Notes: generated by a model from the letters alone, not told the origin. A stretch of DNA of 64,000 bases from an uncultured Paludibaculum sp. (GCF_963665245.1 NZ_OY762267.1:2604001-2668000), one strand, 5' to 3'. Numbered from the stretch's first letter, positions 16,510 through 26,830 are shown. Numbers and translations are program-made.

Positions 16510-17979
16510 TTACCGGATCAACGAGGCGGATTTACCCGCGTAATCCAGCACAAACGACGGGAAGATACCCAGAATCAGCGTAACGATGGCCGTGCACAGA
16601 ATGGCAAAGCGGATACCGGCGCTGGGCGCCAGCAGCGACTCGGTGCTTTCGGCGGGCGGCTGCATGTACATCACTACGATGATGCGCAGGTAGTAGTAGG
16701 CGGCAACGGCGCTGTTCAACATACCCAACACGGCCAGCCATACCAAGTTCGCGTCCAGGGCCGCCTTGAAGATATAGAACTTACCGAAGAAGCCCGCGGT
16801 GAGCGGAATACCGGTGAGCGACAGCAAGAAGATGGTGAGCATGGCAGCCACCAGTGGCTGCGTCTGGCTCAGCCCGGCCAGATCCTGCGTCTGAACGTAC
16901 TTCTCGCCGCGCCGCGCCACATAGGTAACGACGGCAAAGGCGCCGATGTTCATGAAGGCGTAGGAGGCGAGATAGAACATCGTGGCCGCGGTGCCGGTTT
17001 CGCTGTGCGCGGTCAGCGCCACCATTACGTAGCCGGCATGGGCGATGGAGCTATACGCCAGCAGGCGCTTGATGTTCGTCTGGCGCAGGGCGGCGAAGTT
17101 GCCGATGACCATCGTGGCCAACGCGCAGACCCATAGCACCGGCTCCCAGCGGTCCTTCAGCGGCTCAAACGCGGTCATCAGGATTCGCAGGAACATGGCG
17201 AAGGCGGCGGCCTTGGGGCCCACCGACATGAAGGCGGTGACCGGCGCGGGCGCACCCTGGTAGACATCCGGCGCCCACATCTGGAACGGCGCTGCCGAGA
17301 CTTTGAATGCCAGCCCGACAAACAGCAAGGCGGTCGCGGCGCCCAGCATCACCAGATTGTGCGGCGTGGTGGGATCCAGCAGCGTCTGCCGGATGAGGCT
17401 CAGGTTTGTGGTCCCGGTGAGCCCATAGATCCAGGCGACTCCATACAGCAGGAAGGCCGTCGCGAACGAACCCATCAGGAAGTACTTCAGCGCCGACTCG
17501 TTATTCCGCTTGTCCTCGCGGAGGTAGCCGGCCAGGACATAGCTCGAGATCGACGAGCACTCCAGGCCGATAAACAGCATGATGAGCTCATTGGCCGACA
17601 CCATCAGGCACTGGCCAACAATGGAGAAGAGCACCAGGGCGTAGTATTCCCCCGATTCATGCTGCTCGAGCTTTAGGTAGTTCGTGGAGATGAGAACGAC
17701 CAGCAGTCCCACCACCATCACCAGGATGCGGAAGAAGGCCGCGAAGCCATCCATCACCAACATCTTCGAGAAGGCGGTGCCGGGATCGTTCGTCCCGGCA
17801 ATGGTCAACGCGATACCGACAGCGAGCGCCAGAAACGTGATGATCGCGAACTTGCGCTTACCCTCTGGCGCGCTGAGCGGCTCCATCACCATGATGAGCG
17901 TGCCCACCACGGTCAACAACATTTCAGGCGCAAAGCGAAACAACTCCTGCGGGGAGGGCGGCACGAAACTAGCGGGCAT
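16510..17979 (-). CDS. nuoN: NADH-quinone oxidoreductase subunit N
   Basis: A 489-residue, about 14-helix antiporter-like membrane subunit of complex I. Conserved stretches include LFIGLECSSISSYVLAGY with the key Glu in the fifth helix, AFKVSAAPFQMWAPDVYQGAP with the discontinuous-helix Lys, and LLAYSSIAHAGYVMVAL. It moves protons in the membrane arm. The ATG at 17979 overlaps the nuoM stop by 11 nt; a TTG at 17985 is possible but less likely. Last nuo gene of the operon, followed after 38 bp by the GH15 gene. Confidence 0.96.
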   Translation of the reverse strand: MPASFVPPSPQELFRFAPEMLLTVVGTLIMVMEPLSAPEGKRKFAIITFLALAVGIALTIAGTNDPGTAFSKMLVMDGFAAFFRILVMVVGLLVVLISTNYLKLEQHESGEYYALVLFSIVGQCLMVSANELIMLFIGLECSSISSYVLAGYLREDKRNNESALKYFLMGSFATAFLLYGVAWIYGLTGTTNLSLIRQTLLDPTTPHNLVMLGAATALLFVGLAFKVSAAPFQMWAPDVYQGAPAPVTAFMSVGPKAAAFAMFLRILMTAFEPLKDRWEPVLWVCALATMVIGNFAALRQTNIKRLLAYSSIAHAGYVMVALTAHSETGTAATMFYLASYAFMNIGAFAVVTYVARRGEKYVQTQDLAGLSQTQPLVAAMLTIFLLSLTGIPLTAGFFGKFYIFKAALDANLVWLAVLGMLNSAVAAYYYLRIIVVMYMQPPAESTESLLAPSAGIRFAILCTAIVTLILGIFPSFVLDYAGKSASLIR

Positions 17980-19483
17980 TGGCAAGCTCCTTCGCGGCGT
18001 TCGGGGCCTTCATATGGACTACGGAGAGGATCTTCGAATCGCTGGCACTGATCGCCGGCAGGAAACTGCCGGAACCGATCCCCATCCACACCATCATGGC
18101 GACGAGTGGCAGAATGACGCCCCACTCCCGGGCCGATAGATCACTGAAGTGATGCTTCACCGCCTCTGGGGTCTCGCCATAGAAGGTACGCTGCACCATC
18201 CACAGCATGTACACCGCGGAGAGGATCACACCGACGGCGGCGAAGACCGCGTAAAGGAAGTTGCGCTCGGCTGCGCCCTGCAGTACCAGAAACTCGCCGA
18301 CGAAGTTGTTCAGCAAGGGCAGGCCGACGCTGGCCAGGGTGGTGACCACAAACATCGTGGAAAGCCACGGCGCCACCGTACCCACTCCGCCGTAGTCAGC
18401 AATCTCCAGCGAGTGGCGCCGCTCATAGAGCATGCCCACCAGGATGAAGAGTGCGCCGGTGGAGATGCCATGATTCAACATCTGATAGACCGCACCGTCC
18501 AACCCAACCTGGGTGAAGGTGAAGACGCCAAGGATCACAAACCCGAGGTGGCTGACGGAAGAGTAGGCCACCAGCCGCTTCATATTCGGCTGTACCATAG
18601 CCACCAGGGCGCCATAAATGATTCCTCCAATGGCGAGCCCGATGATCCACTGAGCGTTCTGGTGCGCGGCCTCGGGGAACAGCGGCAGGCAGATGCGCAC
18701 GATGCCGTAGGTACCCAGCTTCAGCAGCACCGAGGCCAGCATCACTGAGCCGGCCGTGGGCGCCTCACCGTGGGCGTCCGGCAGCCAGGTGTGCAGCGGG
18801 AACAGGGGCACCTTGATGGCGAAGGCAACGAAGAAGGCCAGGAACAGCAGGAGGCCTTCCGTCCCGTTGAGCGTCAACCGGCCCTTGGCCATCATGTCCA
18901 TCAGCAACGGGATGTCGAACGTACCGCTCTTGTTGTAGAGGTACACCATGGCGATCAGCATCAACGCCGAACCCGCCATCGTATAGAGGAAAAACTTCAC
19001 CGCGGCGTAGATCCGCCGGTCGTGTCCCCAGATGCCGATCAGGAAGTACATCGGCACCAGCGAGACCTCCCAGAACACGAAGAATAGGAAAAGATCGAGA
19101 GCGACAAAGACACCGACGACCCCGAAAAGCAGGAACAGCAGGAAGGCGTAGTATTCTTTCACTCGCTTCTGGACATACTTCCAGCTCACCAGGATCACGA
19201 TGGGTGTGAGGAACGAGGAGAGGATCACCAGCCACAGGCTCAAACCGTCCAGGCCGACGTGATAGCGGATGGAGGGATACTCGATCCACTGCGCGTTGGT
19301 TTCAAACGAGACCTGCTGCGGATTCGCCAGCACCGGCCCGATGAGCCCAAGCGACAACAGAAACGCGATCAACGAAACAAACAGCGTAAAGTTCCGGACC
19401 AGACGCGGGTTGTCCTTCGGCAACAGCAGCGTGAGCAGAAAGCCCGCCGCCGGCACGATCAGGAGTATGTTCAACAGATTCAC
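17969..19483 (-). CDS. nuoM: NADH-quinone oxidoreductase subunit M
   Basis: A 504-residue antiporter-like membrane subunit of complex I. It shows FFVFWEVSLVPMYFLIGIWG with the conserved helix-5 Glu, VPLFPLHTWLPDAHGEAPTAGSVMLASVLLKLGTYG, and KRLVAYSSVSHLGFVILG. The GTG start at 19483 overlaps the nuoL TGA by 4 nt (GTGA) and gives the N-terminus (V/M)NLLNILLIVP. An upstream extension to 19543 lies inside nuoL, carries no family sequence, and was rejected. Confidence 0.96.
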   Translation of the reverse strand: MNLLNILLIVPAAGFLLTLLLPKDNPRLVRNFTLFVSLIAFLLSLGLIGPVLANPQQVSFETNAQWIEYPSIRYHVGLDGLSLWLVILSSFLTPIVILVSWKYVQKRVKEYYAFLLFLLFGVVGVFVALDLFLFFVFWEVSLVPMYFLIGIWGHDRRIYAAVKFFLYTMAGSALMLIAMVYLYNKSGTFDIPLLMDMMAKGRLTLNGTEGLLLFLAFFVAFAIKVPLFPLHTWLPDAHGEAPTAGSVMLASVLLKLGTYGIVRICLPLFPEAAHQNAQWIIGLAIGGIIYGALVAMVQPNMKRLVAYSSVSHLGFVILGVFTFTQVGLDGAVYQMLNHGISTGALFILVGMLYERRHSLEIADYGGVGTVAPWLSTMFVVTTLASVGLPLLNNFVGEFLVLQGAAERNFLYAVFAAVGVILSAVYMLWMVQRTFYGETPEAVKHHFSDLSAREWGVILPLVAMMVWMGIGSGSFLPAISASDSKILSVVHMKAPNAAKELANAR

Positions 19484-21333
19484 CGAACGCCTCCCCAGAA
19501 GCTGACAACCGCGACAATCACGATGCTGCCCAGCACCACCCACGCCGCATACCTTCGTATGTAGCCCGATTGTAGATGGCGCAATCCGCCACCGATAGCT
19601 TGAGCCAGCGATCCGACGCCGTTCACGGCGCCGTCGATAACGCCCACATCAACAAACCTCCAAAGCACGCTGGTGGAGCCATCCCGGATGGGGTGCACGA
19701 TAACAGCGTCGTACGCCTCATCGACATAGTATTTGTTGAACAGCACCTTATATGGCCAGGAGAAGATGCGCGCAAACCCATCGGCCAGGCCAGGCTTGGC
19801 CACATAGAAGATGTACGCCAGGACGATGCCGATGACACCCGCGGCAACCGAAATGAAGACCAGAGTCTCGTCATGCGCGGCGTGCTCCCCGCCGAACATT
19901 GGCTCGAGAAAGAGCGGCACGTTCAAGAATCCGCCGCCGAGGCTGAGCAAAGCCAACACACCCAGAGGCAGCGTCATTACCAGCGGCGACTCATGGGGAT
20001 GGGCATGTCCGCGATAGCTTCCGAAAAAGGCCATGAACCAGGCGCGAAACACGTAGAATGCCGTCATGCCCGCAGTGACAACACCCACCCAGTACATCCA
20101 GGGTGCCTTGGCATGTGCGGCCAGCAGAATAACGTCTTTGCTCTTGTAGCCCGAGAAGGGGGGCACACCGGCAATCGCGACCGAGGCGCAGAGCAGCAGT
20201 ACGCAGGTCACCGGAATCTTCGACCGTAACCCACCCATCATTCGCAGATCCTGCTCACCATGCACGGCGTGGATCACCGATCCGGCGCCGAGGAACAACA
20301 GCGCCTTGAAGAACGCGTGCGTCATGACGTGGAAGATACCCGCCGAGTAGGCACCGCTGCCCAACGCCAGGAACATGTAGCCCAATTGCGAGACCGTCGA
20401 GTACGCGAAGACCTTCTTGATGTCGTACTGCGTGAGGCCGATGGTCGCGGCCATCACGGCGGTGGCCAATCCGATGTAGGCAACTACATCAAGGGCGGCC
20501 GGCGAGTGGTTGAACAGCACCGCGGATCGCGCGATCATGTACACGCCCGCGGTCACCATGGTGGCCGCGTGGATTAGGGCGCTAACGGGTGTCGGACCTT
20601 CCATCGCGTCAGGCAGCCAGACGTATAACGGGAGCTGAGCGCTCTTGCCGGCGGCACCGACCATCAACAGAATGCAGATCAGTGTGAAGGTCGCGGCGGA
20701 GACTCCGCCGGCGTCGGCCGCGCCTGCCTTGGCAAAAACGGTCTGAAAGTCGAGCGACTTGAAATGGACCAGGATCAGGAACATCGCCAGCGAGAAACCG
20801 AAGTCGCCGATGCGGTTAACGATGAACGCCTTCTTGCCGGCGTCGCCCGCGCTCTTCTTCTGGAAGTAGAACCCGATCAGCAGGTAGCTGCATAGACCCA
20901 CGCCTTCCCAGCCTACAAACAGCAGCAGGTAGTTGGCGGCCAGCACCAGCACAAGCATGAAGAACATGAAGAGGTTCAGGTAGGCAAAGAAGCGGTAGTA
21001 GCCCCCTTCGTGTTCCATGTAGCCGGCGGCGTAAATGTGAATAAGCGTACCGATGCCAGTGACAATCAGCAGCATTACGGCAGTAAGTCGGTCGACCGCG
21101 AAGTCGAACCCGATGTTCACATATCCGCTCTGAATCCACGTGAAGTAATGCTCCACGTGGGGCGTTTCCATGGCGCCCAGCGCGAGCACGGTCTTCACGA
21201 CCCAGAGGAAGGCGAGTAAAACGCTGCCGATGGCCGCTGCGTTGGTGGCCGCTTTGGGCAGCTTGCGGCCGAACAGACCATTCACCAGAAATCCGGCAAA
21301 CGGCAAGGCGGGGATGAGCCAGAGTTGATGCAT
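19480..21333 (-). CDS. nuoL: NADH-quinone oxidoreductase subunit L
   Basis: A 617-residue distal antiporter-like subunit of complex I. Typical features are FVGWEGVGLCSYLLIGFYF, AFIVNRIGDFGFSLAMF, SAQLPLYVWLPDAMEGPTPVSALIHAATMVTAGVYMIAR and a C-terminal extension from about residue 500 that corresponds to the long lateral helix and last transmembrane helix. It translocates protons at the end of the membrane arm. It starts 4 nt after the nuoK stop. Confidence 0.97.
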   Translation of the reverse strand: MHQLWLIPALPFAGFLVNGLFGRKLPKAATNAAAIGSVLLAFLWVVKTVLALGAMETPHVEHYFTWIQSGYVNIGFDFAVDRLTAVMLLIVTGIGTLIHIYAAGYMEHEGGYYRFFAYLNLFMFFMLVLVLAANYLLLFVGWEGVGLCSYLLIGFYFQKKSAGDAGKKAFIVNRIGDFGFSLAMFLILVHFKSLDFQTVFAKAGAADAGGVSAATFTLICILLMVGAAGKSAQLPLYVWLPDAMEGPTPVSALIHAATMVTAGVYMIARSAVLFNHSPAALDVVAYIGLATAVMAATIGLTQYDIKKVFAYSTVSQLGYMFLALGSGAYSAGIFHVMTHAFFKALLFLGAGSVIHAVHGEQDLRMMGGLRSKIPVTCVLLLCASVAIAGVPPFSGYKSKDVILLAAHAKAPWMYWVGVVTAGMTAFYVFRAWFMAFFGSYRGHAHPHESPLVMTLPLGVLALLSLGGGFLNVPLFLEPMFGGEHAAHDETLVFISVAAGVIGIVLAYIFYVAKPGLADGFARIFSWPYKVLFNKYYVDEAYDAVIVHPIRDGSTSVLWRFVDVGVIDGAVNGVGSLAQAIGGGLRHLQSGYIRRYAAWVVLGSIVIVAVVSFWGGVR

Positions 21334-21337
21334 CGGA

Positions 21338-21670
21338 TCAGAGCTTCATCGAAGAGACTTCGTCGACTTCGAGCGTCGAGCGATTCTTGAACACCGTGAG
21401 GATAATGGCGAGCCCGACGGCGGCTTCCGCCGCGGCAACGACCATCACGAAGAAACTGAAGATGTGGCCATCCACCTGCTTCAACTGGTGGCTGAAGGCG
21501 ATGAACGTGAGGTTCACCGCGTTGAGCATCAGTTCGATGCACATGAAGACGGTGATAATGTTGCGCCGCAGCAGAAAGCCGGCCGCGCCAACCACAAAGA
21601 GAATCACGCTGAGGATCAGGTACCAGGAGAGCGGTACATTGGCAGGTAGTGCGATGGGCAACTCAGGCAT
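21338..21670 (-). CDS. nuoK: NADH-quinone oxidoreductase subunit K
   Basis: A 110-residue, three-helix membrane subunit. It carries the conserved [12 protein letters not shown] with the membrane-buried Glu and a second Glu in [12 protein letters not shown], both part of the central proton channel. The start at the ATG at 21670 gives the usual N-terminus ([10 protein letters not shown] shortly after Met); a longer frame to 21706 adds 12 unrelated residues inside nuoJ and was rejected. Confidence 0.96.
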   Translation of the reverse strand: MPELPIALPANVPLSWYLILSVILFVVGAAGFLLRRNIITVFMCIELMLNAVNLTFIAFSHQLKQVDGHIFSFFVMVVAAAEAAVGLAIILTVFKNRSTLEVDEVSSMKL

Positions 21671-21680
21671 GGGGTTTCCG

Positions 21681-22175
21681 TTAGATCTCCTTCCGGGCCA
21701 GCACAATCGCCCCGAGAATGGCGATAAGGATCAGGATGGACGTGGCCTCAAAGGGCAGCAGATAGGTGGTGAACAGGGCGCTACCAATTTCGCGGCCACC
21801 CACGATGAAGGTGCCGAACTTCACCACGTCGGTGGAAGGTGTCTGAGACGCGACGAGGAACGCGCCCACCGCCAGCAGCGTAAAGAGCAGAGGCACGGCA
21901 AAGGCGGCACGGAGGATGTTGCGCGTGGGTTTCTTTTCGGCTCCTGCATTCAGCAGCATGATGACGAAGGTGAATAGCACCATGATGGCGCCGGCGTAGA
22001 CAATCAGCTGAACCGCGGCGATGAACTCGCCGCCCAGCAACAGGTACAGCACCGCCAGCGAACCCATCACGCCGACCAGCGACAATGCGCTCGAAATCGG
22101 GTGCGTCTGCAACACCAGATTGATGGCGCAGCCGACGGCGATCGCGGCGAACAGGAGAAACAACAAAGCGTCCAT
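21681..22175 (-). CDS. nuoJ: NADH-quinone oxidoreductase subunit J
   Basis: A 164-residue, five-helix membrane subunit of complex I. The third helix shows the conserved [26 protein letters not shown], including the pi-bulge helix region important for coupling. It lies 10 nt upstream of nuoK and follows nuoH after only 16 nt, which leaves no room for nuoI, the gene usually found between nuoH and nuoJ. Confidence 0.96.
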   Translation of the reverse strand: MDALLFLLFAAIAVGCAINLVLQTHPISSALSLVGVMGSLAVLYLLLGGEFIAAVQLIVYAGAIMVLFTFVIMLLNAGAEKKPTRNILRAAFAVPLLFTLLAVGAFLVASQTPSTDVVKFGTFIVGGREIGSALFTTYLLPFEATSILILIAILGAIVLARKEI

Positions 22176-22191
22176 TTCGCGTGCTACCTCT

Positions 22192-23388
22192 TTAGCTCTG
22201 CAAGGCCACCAGCAGACCTGTGATCAACAGGTTGACGATAGCCACCGGGAACAGGAACGTCCAGGCAAACCGCATGAGTTGGTCATAGCGGAAACGCGGC
22301 AACGTTCCGCGGATCCAGATGAAGATGAACAGCAGGATGCCCACCTTACCCACAAACCAGAACAGTGGAATAAGAATCGGCTTCAGCACCGGAACCAGGA
22401 ACAGCGCTCCAACGATCAGGAAGATAACGCCGAAGGCCGGAAACGAGAAACGATCCCAGGTGCGGCTCTTCACCGTCTGCCCGGCGTGATAGAAGAGCAT
22501 CCCGGCAGCTGCGAAGTGGATGAGGGGCGCCAGGAAATCGGAGCCAAGGGCCGAAGGCCACAACGGCTGCCAGCCACCGAGATACAACAGCGTCGCCACC
22601 GAACAGACCGTAATCATGTTGGCGTACTCCGCCATGAAGAACGCCGCAAACCCCAGCGAGCTGTACTCCGTGTGGAAGCCCGACACCAGTTCGCTCTCCG
22701 CCTCGGGCAGGTCGAACGGCACGCGGTTCGTTTCCGCAAAGGCTGCGATGAGAAAGATGAAGAAACTAAAGAACTGAGGAAAGGGCCCGGCAAACACATT
22801 CCACTTCGGAATCACGCCCAGCCAGTAGCCCGATTGCGCGTTGACCATGTCCCGGAAGTTCAGAGTGTTCACCAGCAGCAGCGGAGCCGCAATCGCCAGA
22901 GACATCGGCAATTCGTAGCTGATCATTTGCGCCGAACTGCGCAGGCCGCCCATCAACGAGTACTTCGAGTTGGACGCCCAGCCACCGATCGCGATGCCAT
23001 ACACGCCCAACGAAGAGAGCGCCAGAATGAAGAGCACTCCGATGTTGACACCGGCCAATTCCATGTTCGTCTTCACGCCGAACACTTCAATTTCCGGCCC
23101 GAACGGAATGACGGAGATGGAAGTGAGTGCGAGTGTTACAGCCAGGAATGGCGCGAACAGGAAGAAGAAGGCGTTGGCATTGGCGGGAATAACACCCTCC
23201 TTGGTGGCCAACTTCACGACGTCGGCCAGCGGTTGCAGCAAGCCGTGCGGTCCCACGCGGTAGGGACCGGGGCGAAGTTGGATATGGGCGAGCACTTTGC
23301 GCTCGATCCATTGCAGGTAAGCCAGCGTGGTGAGCAGAACAAACGCCACCAGGCCGGTCTTGATCAGGCTGAGGAGGAAGAAGTTCAT
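22192..23388 (-). CDS. nuoH: NADH-quinone oxidoreductase subunit H, with internal insertion
   Basis: A 398-residue quinone-site membrane subunit; the E. coli protein has about 325. Family blocks are IERKVLAHIQLRPGPYRVGPHGLLQPLADVVKL (29-60), AETNRVPFDLPEAESELVSGFHTEYS (218-243, the quinone-facing loop) and IRGTLPRFRYDQLM (359-372). Between GGW (271-273) and FWFVGKVG (343-350) there is an additional roughly 55-60 residues with one long hydrophobic stretch (about 316-340) that the standard family lacks. The gene begins 4 nt after nuoG ends. Everything needed for the quinone channel is present. Confidence 0.96.
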   Translation of the reverse strand: MNFFLLSLIKTGLVAFVLLTTLAYLQWIERKVLAHIQLRPGPYRVGPHGLLQPLADVVKLATKEGVIPANANAFFFLFAPFLAVTLALTSISVIPFGPEIEVFGVKTNMELAGVNIGVLFILALSSLGVYGIAIGGWASNSKYSLMGGLRSSAQMISYELPMSLAIAAPLLLVNTLNFRDMVNAQSGYWLGVIPKWNVFAGPFPQFFSFFIFLIAAFAETNRVPFDLPEAESELVSGFHTEYSSLGFAAFFMAEYANMITVCSVATLLYLGGWQPLWPSALGSDFLAPLIHFAAAGMLFYHAGQTVKSRTWDRFSFPAFGVIFLIVGALFLVPVLKPILIPLFWFVGKVGILLFIFIWIRGTLPRFRYDQLMRFAWTFLFPVAIVNLLITGLLVALQS

Positions 23389-23392
23389 TGCC

Positions 23393-25474
23393 TTACGGTT
23401 TGTACAACTGTCCCGGTGCTTCCATGACTCGATTGAGCATCTTGGAGTAGCGGCCCAAGGTGCCTGAAGTGAAGAGAGTATCGCCAGCCGAGCGGATATA
23501 TTCCGGCTTGCCCGATTGCGGCACGCCGCCGTTTACCGGGGCGGTCTGCGCCGCGCCTCCGGTCGCGATCACGGGCAGCGGTACGTTATAGCCCGGCACC
23601 GTGCGGCGGATCTCTTCGAAGACCTTGTCGGCCGTCCAGATGCCCAGGTTCAGCCCCAGTTCCTTGGCCAGCAGCCCGAAGATCTCCAGGTCCGACTTGG
23701 TGCCCATCACCTTCGGTCCCTGTTTCAGCCTCTGCACCTCGCCGCAGACATTGGTGACTGTGCCGTTCTTCTCATAGGCGCTGGCAGCCGGCAGCACGAC
23801 ATCGGCCCGTTGCGCGGTCTCGGTAAGGAAGAGATCCTGCACCACTGTGAATGTCCCCGTACCGGCCGGCGCCGTGGTCTTGAATGGATTCGAGCCCACC
23901 ACCCACAGCACGTCGAGATCGGCGGCGGCCAACATTTCGTCACGGGACAAACCGGAGGCCGGAGCCGCGTGGTAACCGGGCCCCAGGTCGGGCAGAAGTC
24001 CCATATCCATGGCGCCGCGCGAATTCGCGTAGTCGACGAGGCAGACATACTTCACCGGGATCCCCAGCGACTCGCCGAATTCGATGAGTTGGCGGACCGC
24101 CGGACCTCGAACCGCATCGCTGAACAGGATCACCAGGTCAGAGTGCTTCTTCAACTCCTCAGCCAGAGACTGCACGACACCGAGTTCCTGTCCCGCCTCG
24201 CAATGCAGGCTCTTGGCCGCGTATTGCTCTTCCCTCACCGGCCCGCTGGTCACCGTATAGACAGCCGCTTGATGATGCCGGAAGTTCGCACGCAACTGGA
24301 ACGCCAGGAATGGATGTTGCTGGGCCAGATCACTGCCAATCACCAGCGCCGCCTTGGCGTTGTAGAGATCGGCTGACGTGGCCAGCTTGCCGGTCTTCCC
24401 ACTGAGCGCGTCGAGTAACGCCGGCACGTCGCCCGACCGATGATGATCGATATTCGCAGTGCCCAGCCCCTGCCGGGCGAACTTCTGCAGGTAGTAGTTC
24501 TCTTCGTTGGAGGTGTGCGTCGAACCGATGATGCCGAACTTCCCGTTGCGCGCCTTCACCTCGCCGAAACGGGCGGCCACGGCGGCCAGTGCCTCACTCC
24601 AGCTCACAGGCTCCAGCTTGCCGTCCTTGCGCAGCAGCGGCGTCTGCAGCCGCTCTTCGTTGTGCACAAAGTCAAAACCAAAGCGGCCCTTCACACAGAG
24701 AAACTCACCGTTCACGCCGCTACGGTCACGGTTGTTGGCGCGGATCACTTCCCCATTGCGTACGCTCAATGTCGTCTTACAGCCATCGGAGCAATGCGTG
24801 CAAATCGTGCCCGCGTAGTTCATCTCCCACGGCCGGGACTTGTACCGGTAAGTGCCCGAGGTCAGCGCGCCGACAGGGCAGACGTCGATACACCACCCGC
24901 ACTCGTCGCACTCGAGATGATCGCCATGGCTCGGCGTGATCTCCGCGGCCACGCCGCGGTAGGTCAGCCCCAACGCGCCCACGCCCAGGCCCTCATCGCA
25001 AACCCGAATGCATCGATAGCAGAGGATGCAGCGCGCGGCGTCGTAGTAAACCGCCGGACTCCACTGCTTCTCATCCACGTGATGCTTGATCTCGACAAAC
25101 CGGCTCTCGCCCGCGCCGTAGCGGAACGTCATGTCCTGCAGTTCGCACTCCCCGCCCTTATCGCAGACTGGGCAGTCGAGCGGGTGATTCGAGAGCAGAT
25201 ACTCCAGCATGCCCTTGCGGGCCTCCACCACCTTGGGCGACTCGGTGAGAACCACCATGCCTTCGGCGGCCGGCAGCGTGCAACTAGGCTGCAGCTTGGG
25301 CATCTTCTCGACTTCCACCAGGCACATGCGGCAGGCGGCCTGCAGCGAGAAGCCTTCGTAGTAGCAAAACGCGGGCACTTCAATGCCGACTCTCTTGGCA
25401 GCTTCGATGACCAGGGTGCCAGCCGGCACCTTCACCTGCTTACCGTCGATTGTCAGCGTAATGGGATCCGCCAT
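23393..25474 (-). CDS. nuoG: NADH-quinone oxidoreductase subunit G
   Basis: A 693-residue iron-sulfur subunit of the peripheral arm. Visible ligands: [2Fe-2S] N1b C37, C48, C51, C65; the His-Cys cluster H97, C101, C104, C110; two [4Fe-4S] motifs with C149, C152, C155, C159 and C189, C192, C195, C199; and the extra N7 motif C225, C228, C232, C260. The molybdopterin-oxidoreductase-like C-terminal half follows. Presence of all four N7 cysteines is a feature of only some bacterial complexes. It starts 9 nt after the nuoF stop. Confidence 0.96.
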   Translation of the reverse strand: MADPITLTIDGKQVKVPAGTLVIEAAKRVGIEVPAFCYYEGFSLQAACRMCLVEVEKMPKLQPSCTLPAAEGMVVLTESPKVVEARKGMLEYLLSNHPLDCPVCDKGGECELQDMTFRYGAGESRFVEIKHHVDEKQWSPAVYYDAARCILCYRCIRVCDEGLGVGALGLTYRGVAAEITPSHGDHLECDECGWCIDVCPVGALTSGTYRYKSRPWEMNYAGTICTHCSDGCKTTLSVRNGEVIRANNRDRSGVNGEFLCVKGRFGFDFVHNEERLQTPLLRKDGKLEPVSWSEALAAVAARFGEVKARNGKFGIIGSTHTSNEENYYLQKFARQGLGTANIDHHRSGDVPALLDALSGKTGKLATSADLYNAKAALVIGSDLAQQHPFLAFQLRANFRHHQAAVYTVTSGPVREEQYAAKSLHCEAGQELGVVQSLAEELKKHSDLVILFSDAVRGPAVRQLIEFGESLGIPVKYVCLVDYANSRGAMDMGLLPDLGPGYHAAPASGLSRDEMLAAADLDVLWVVGSNPFKTTAPAGTGTFTVVQDLFLTETAQRADVVLPAASAYEKNGTVTNVCGEVQRLKQGPKVMGTKSDLEIFGLLAKELGLNLGIWTADKVFEEIRRTVPGYNVPLPVIATGGAAQTAPVNGGVPQSGKPEYIRSAGDTLFTSGTLGRYSKMLNRVMEAPGQLYKP

Positions 25475-25483
25475 GTCTTCTCC

Positions 25484-26806
25484 CTACAACACAACCAGGG
25501 GTTGTGTCCGAGGCGCTGGCATAAAGACCTGCGCCGACTGAATCTTGGCCTCGAACTCCTCGCGGAATTTGCGAACGTAGCTCATGGCCGGCATGGCGGC
25601 GGCATCACCCAGGGCACAGAACGTCCGTCCCATCATGCCCTGTGCGAGTTGATCCACCATATCAATGTCTTGCTTCGTACCGACTCCTTCGTCGAGACGA
25701 GCCATAATCTTCTTCAACCACGCCGTGCCCTCCCGGCAGGGGATGCACCAACCACAGCTTTCATGGGCGTAAAACGCCATCAGGCGCGCCAGCACTTTGA
25801 CAATGTCGGTGGTCTCGTCCAGCACCACCGTGGCGCCGGAACCCAGCATCGAACCCGCCTTGGCCAGCGAGTCATAGTCCGCCGGAATGTCACACTCATC
25901 GGCCCGCAGAATCGGGCTGGAACTGCCGCCCGGAATCAGAGCCTTGAGCTTGCGCCCCTTCCAGACGCCGCCACCCACCTCATTGATGAGCGTCATCATG
26001 TTCATGCCCAGAGGAACTTCATACACGCCAGGCTTGTTCAAGTGGCCGGACAGACACACCAGGCGAGTACCGCCGTTGCGCGGCGTGCCCAAGCCCGCAA
26101 ACCACTCACCGCCCTTAAGGATGATCTCAGGCACGGCGCTGTACGTTTCGACATTGTTGACAATCGTCGGGGCCTGAAAGGCGCCGGAGGTGGCCGGAAA
26201 TGGAGGCTTCAGGCGCGGGTTGCCGCGCTTGCCCTCCAGCGACTCAAGCAGCGCCGACTCCTCACCGCATTCATACGATCCGGCTCCGGTGTGCGTGGAG
26301 AGGTGAAATGCCCAACCGCTGCCCATCACGTTGTCGCCCAGGTAGCCTTTGTCGTAGGCTTCCTGGATCGCCCGATCCATGATGTCGATATACTCGCGGT
26401 ACTCACCACGGATATAGACCCAGCCACGATTCGAGCCGATGGCACGGCCCGCGACGAGGCAACCCTCAATCAACCGGTGCGGCTCGTGGCCCATGATGAT
26501 GCGGTCTTTGCAGGTGCCCGGTTCGCCCTCGTCACCGTTCACGACGATGTACTTCGGCTTGGGCGATTTGCGGTCGACGAAACTCCACTTGAGGCCGGTG
26601 GGGAAGCCCGCGCCACCGCGGCCGCGCAACGAGGACTTCTTCACTTCCTCGATAATCTCTTCCGCTTGCATCGTCAGGGCCTTGCGAATCGCCTCGTAGC
26701 CTTCGTCCGCCACGTATTGGTCGATCCATATCGGATCCTTCTGCGGATACTTGTAGCGGCGCGTAAGGACCTTGACTTCCAGTGGATGCGGTTCGTTCAG
26801 AAGCAT
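25484..26806 (-). CDS. nuoF: NADH-quinone oxidoreductase subunit F
   Basis: A 440-residue flavoprotein subunit where NADH is oxidised. The NADH/FMN glycine-rich segment GRGGAGFPTG is at residues 62-71, with NGDEGEPGTCKDR following. The N3 [4Fe-4S] ligands are C351, C354, C357 (CGWCIPC) and C397. The length is normal. It is followed by nuoG and preceded by nuoE with 24 nt between. Confidence 0.97.
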   Translation of the reverse strand: MLLNEPHPLEVKVLTRRYKYPQKDPIWIDQYVADEGYEAIRKALTMQAEEIIEEVKKSSLRGRGGAGFPTGLKWSFVDRKSPKPKYIVVNGDEGEPGTCKDRIIMGHEPHRLIEGCLVAGRAIGSNRGWVYIRGEYREYIDIMDRAIQEAYDKGYLGDNVMGSGWAFHLSTHTGAGSYECGEESALLESLEGKRGNPRLKPPFPATSGAFQAPTIVNNVETYSAVPEIILKGGEWFAGLGTPRNGGTRLVCLSGHLNKPGVYEVPLGMNMMTLINEVGGGVWKGRKLKALIPGGSSSPILRADECDIPADYDSLAKAGSMLGSGATVVLDETTDIVKVLARLMAFYAHESCGWCIPCREGTAWLKKIMARLDEGVGTKQDIDMVDQLAQGMMGRTFCALGDAAAMPAMSYVRKFREEFEAKIQSAQVFMPAPRTQPLVVL

Positions 26807-26830
26807 TTCGTTTTCCCCAGAGTGGATCCC

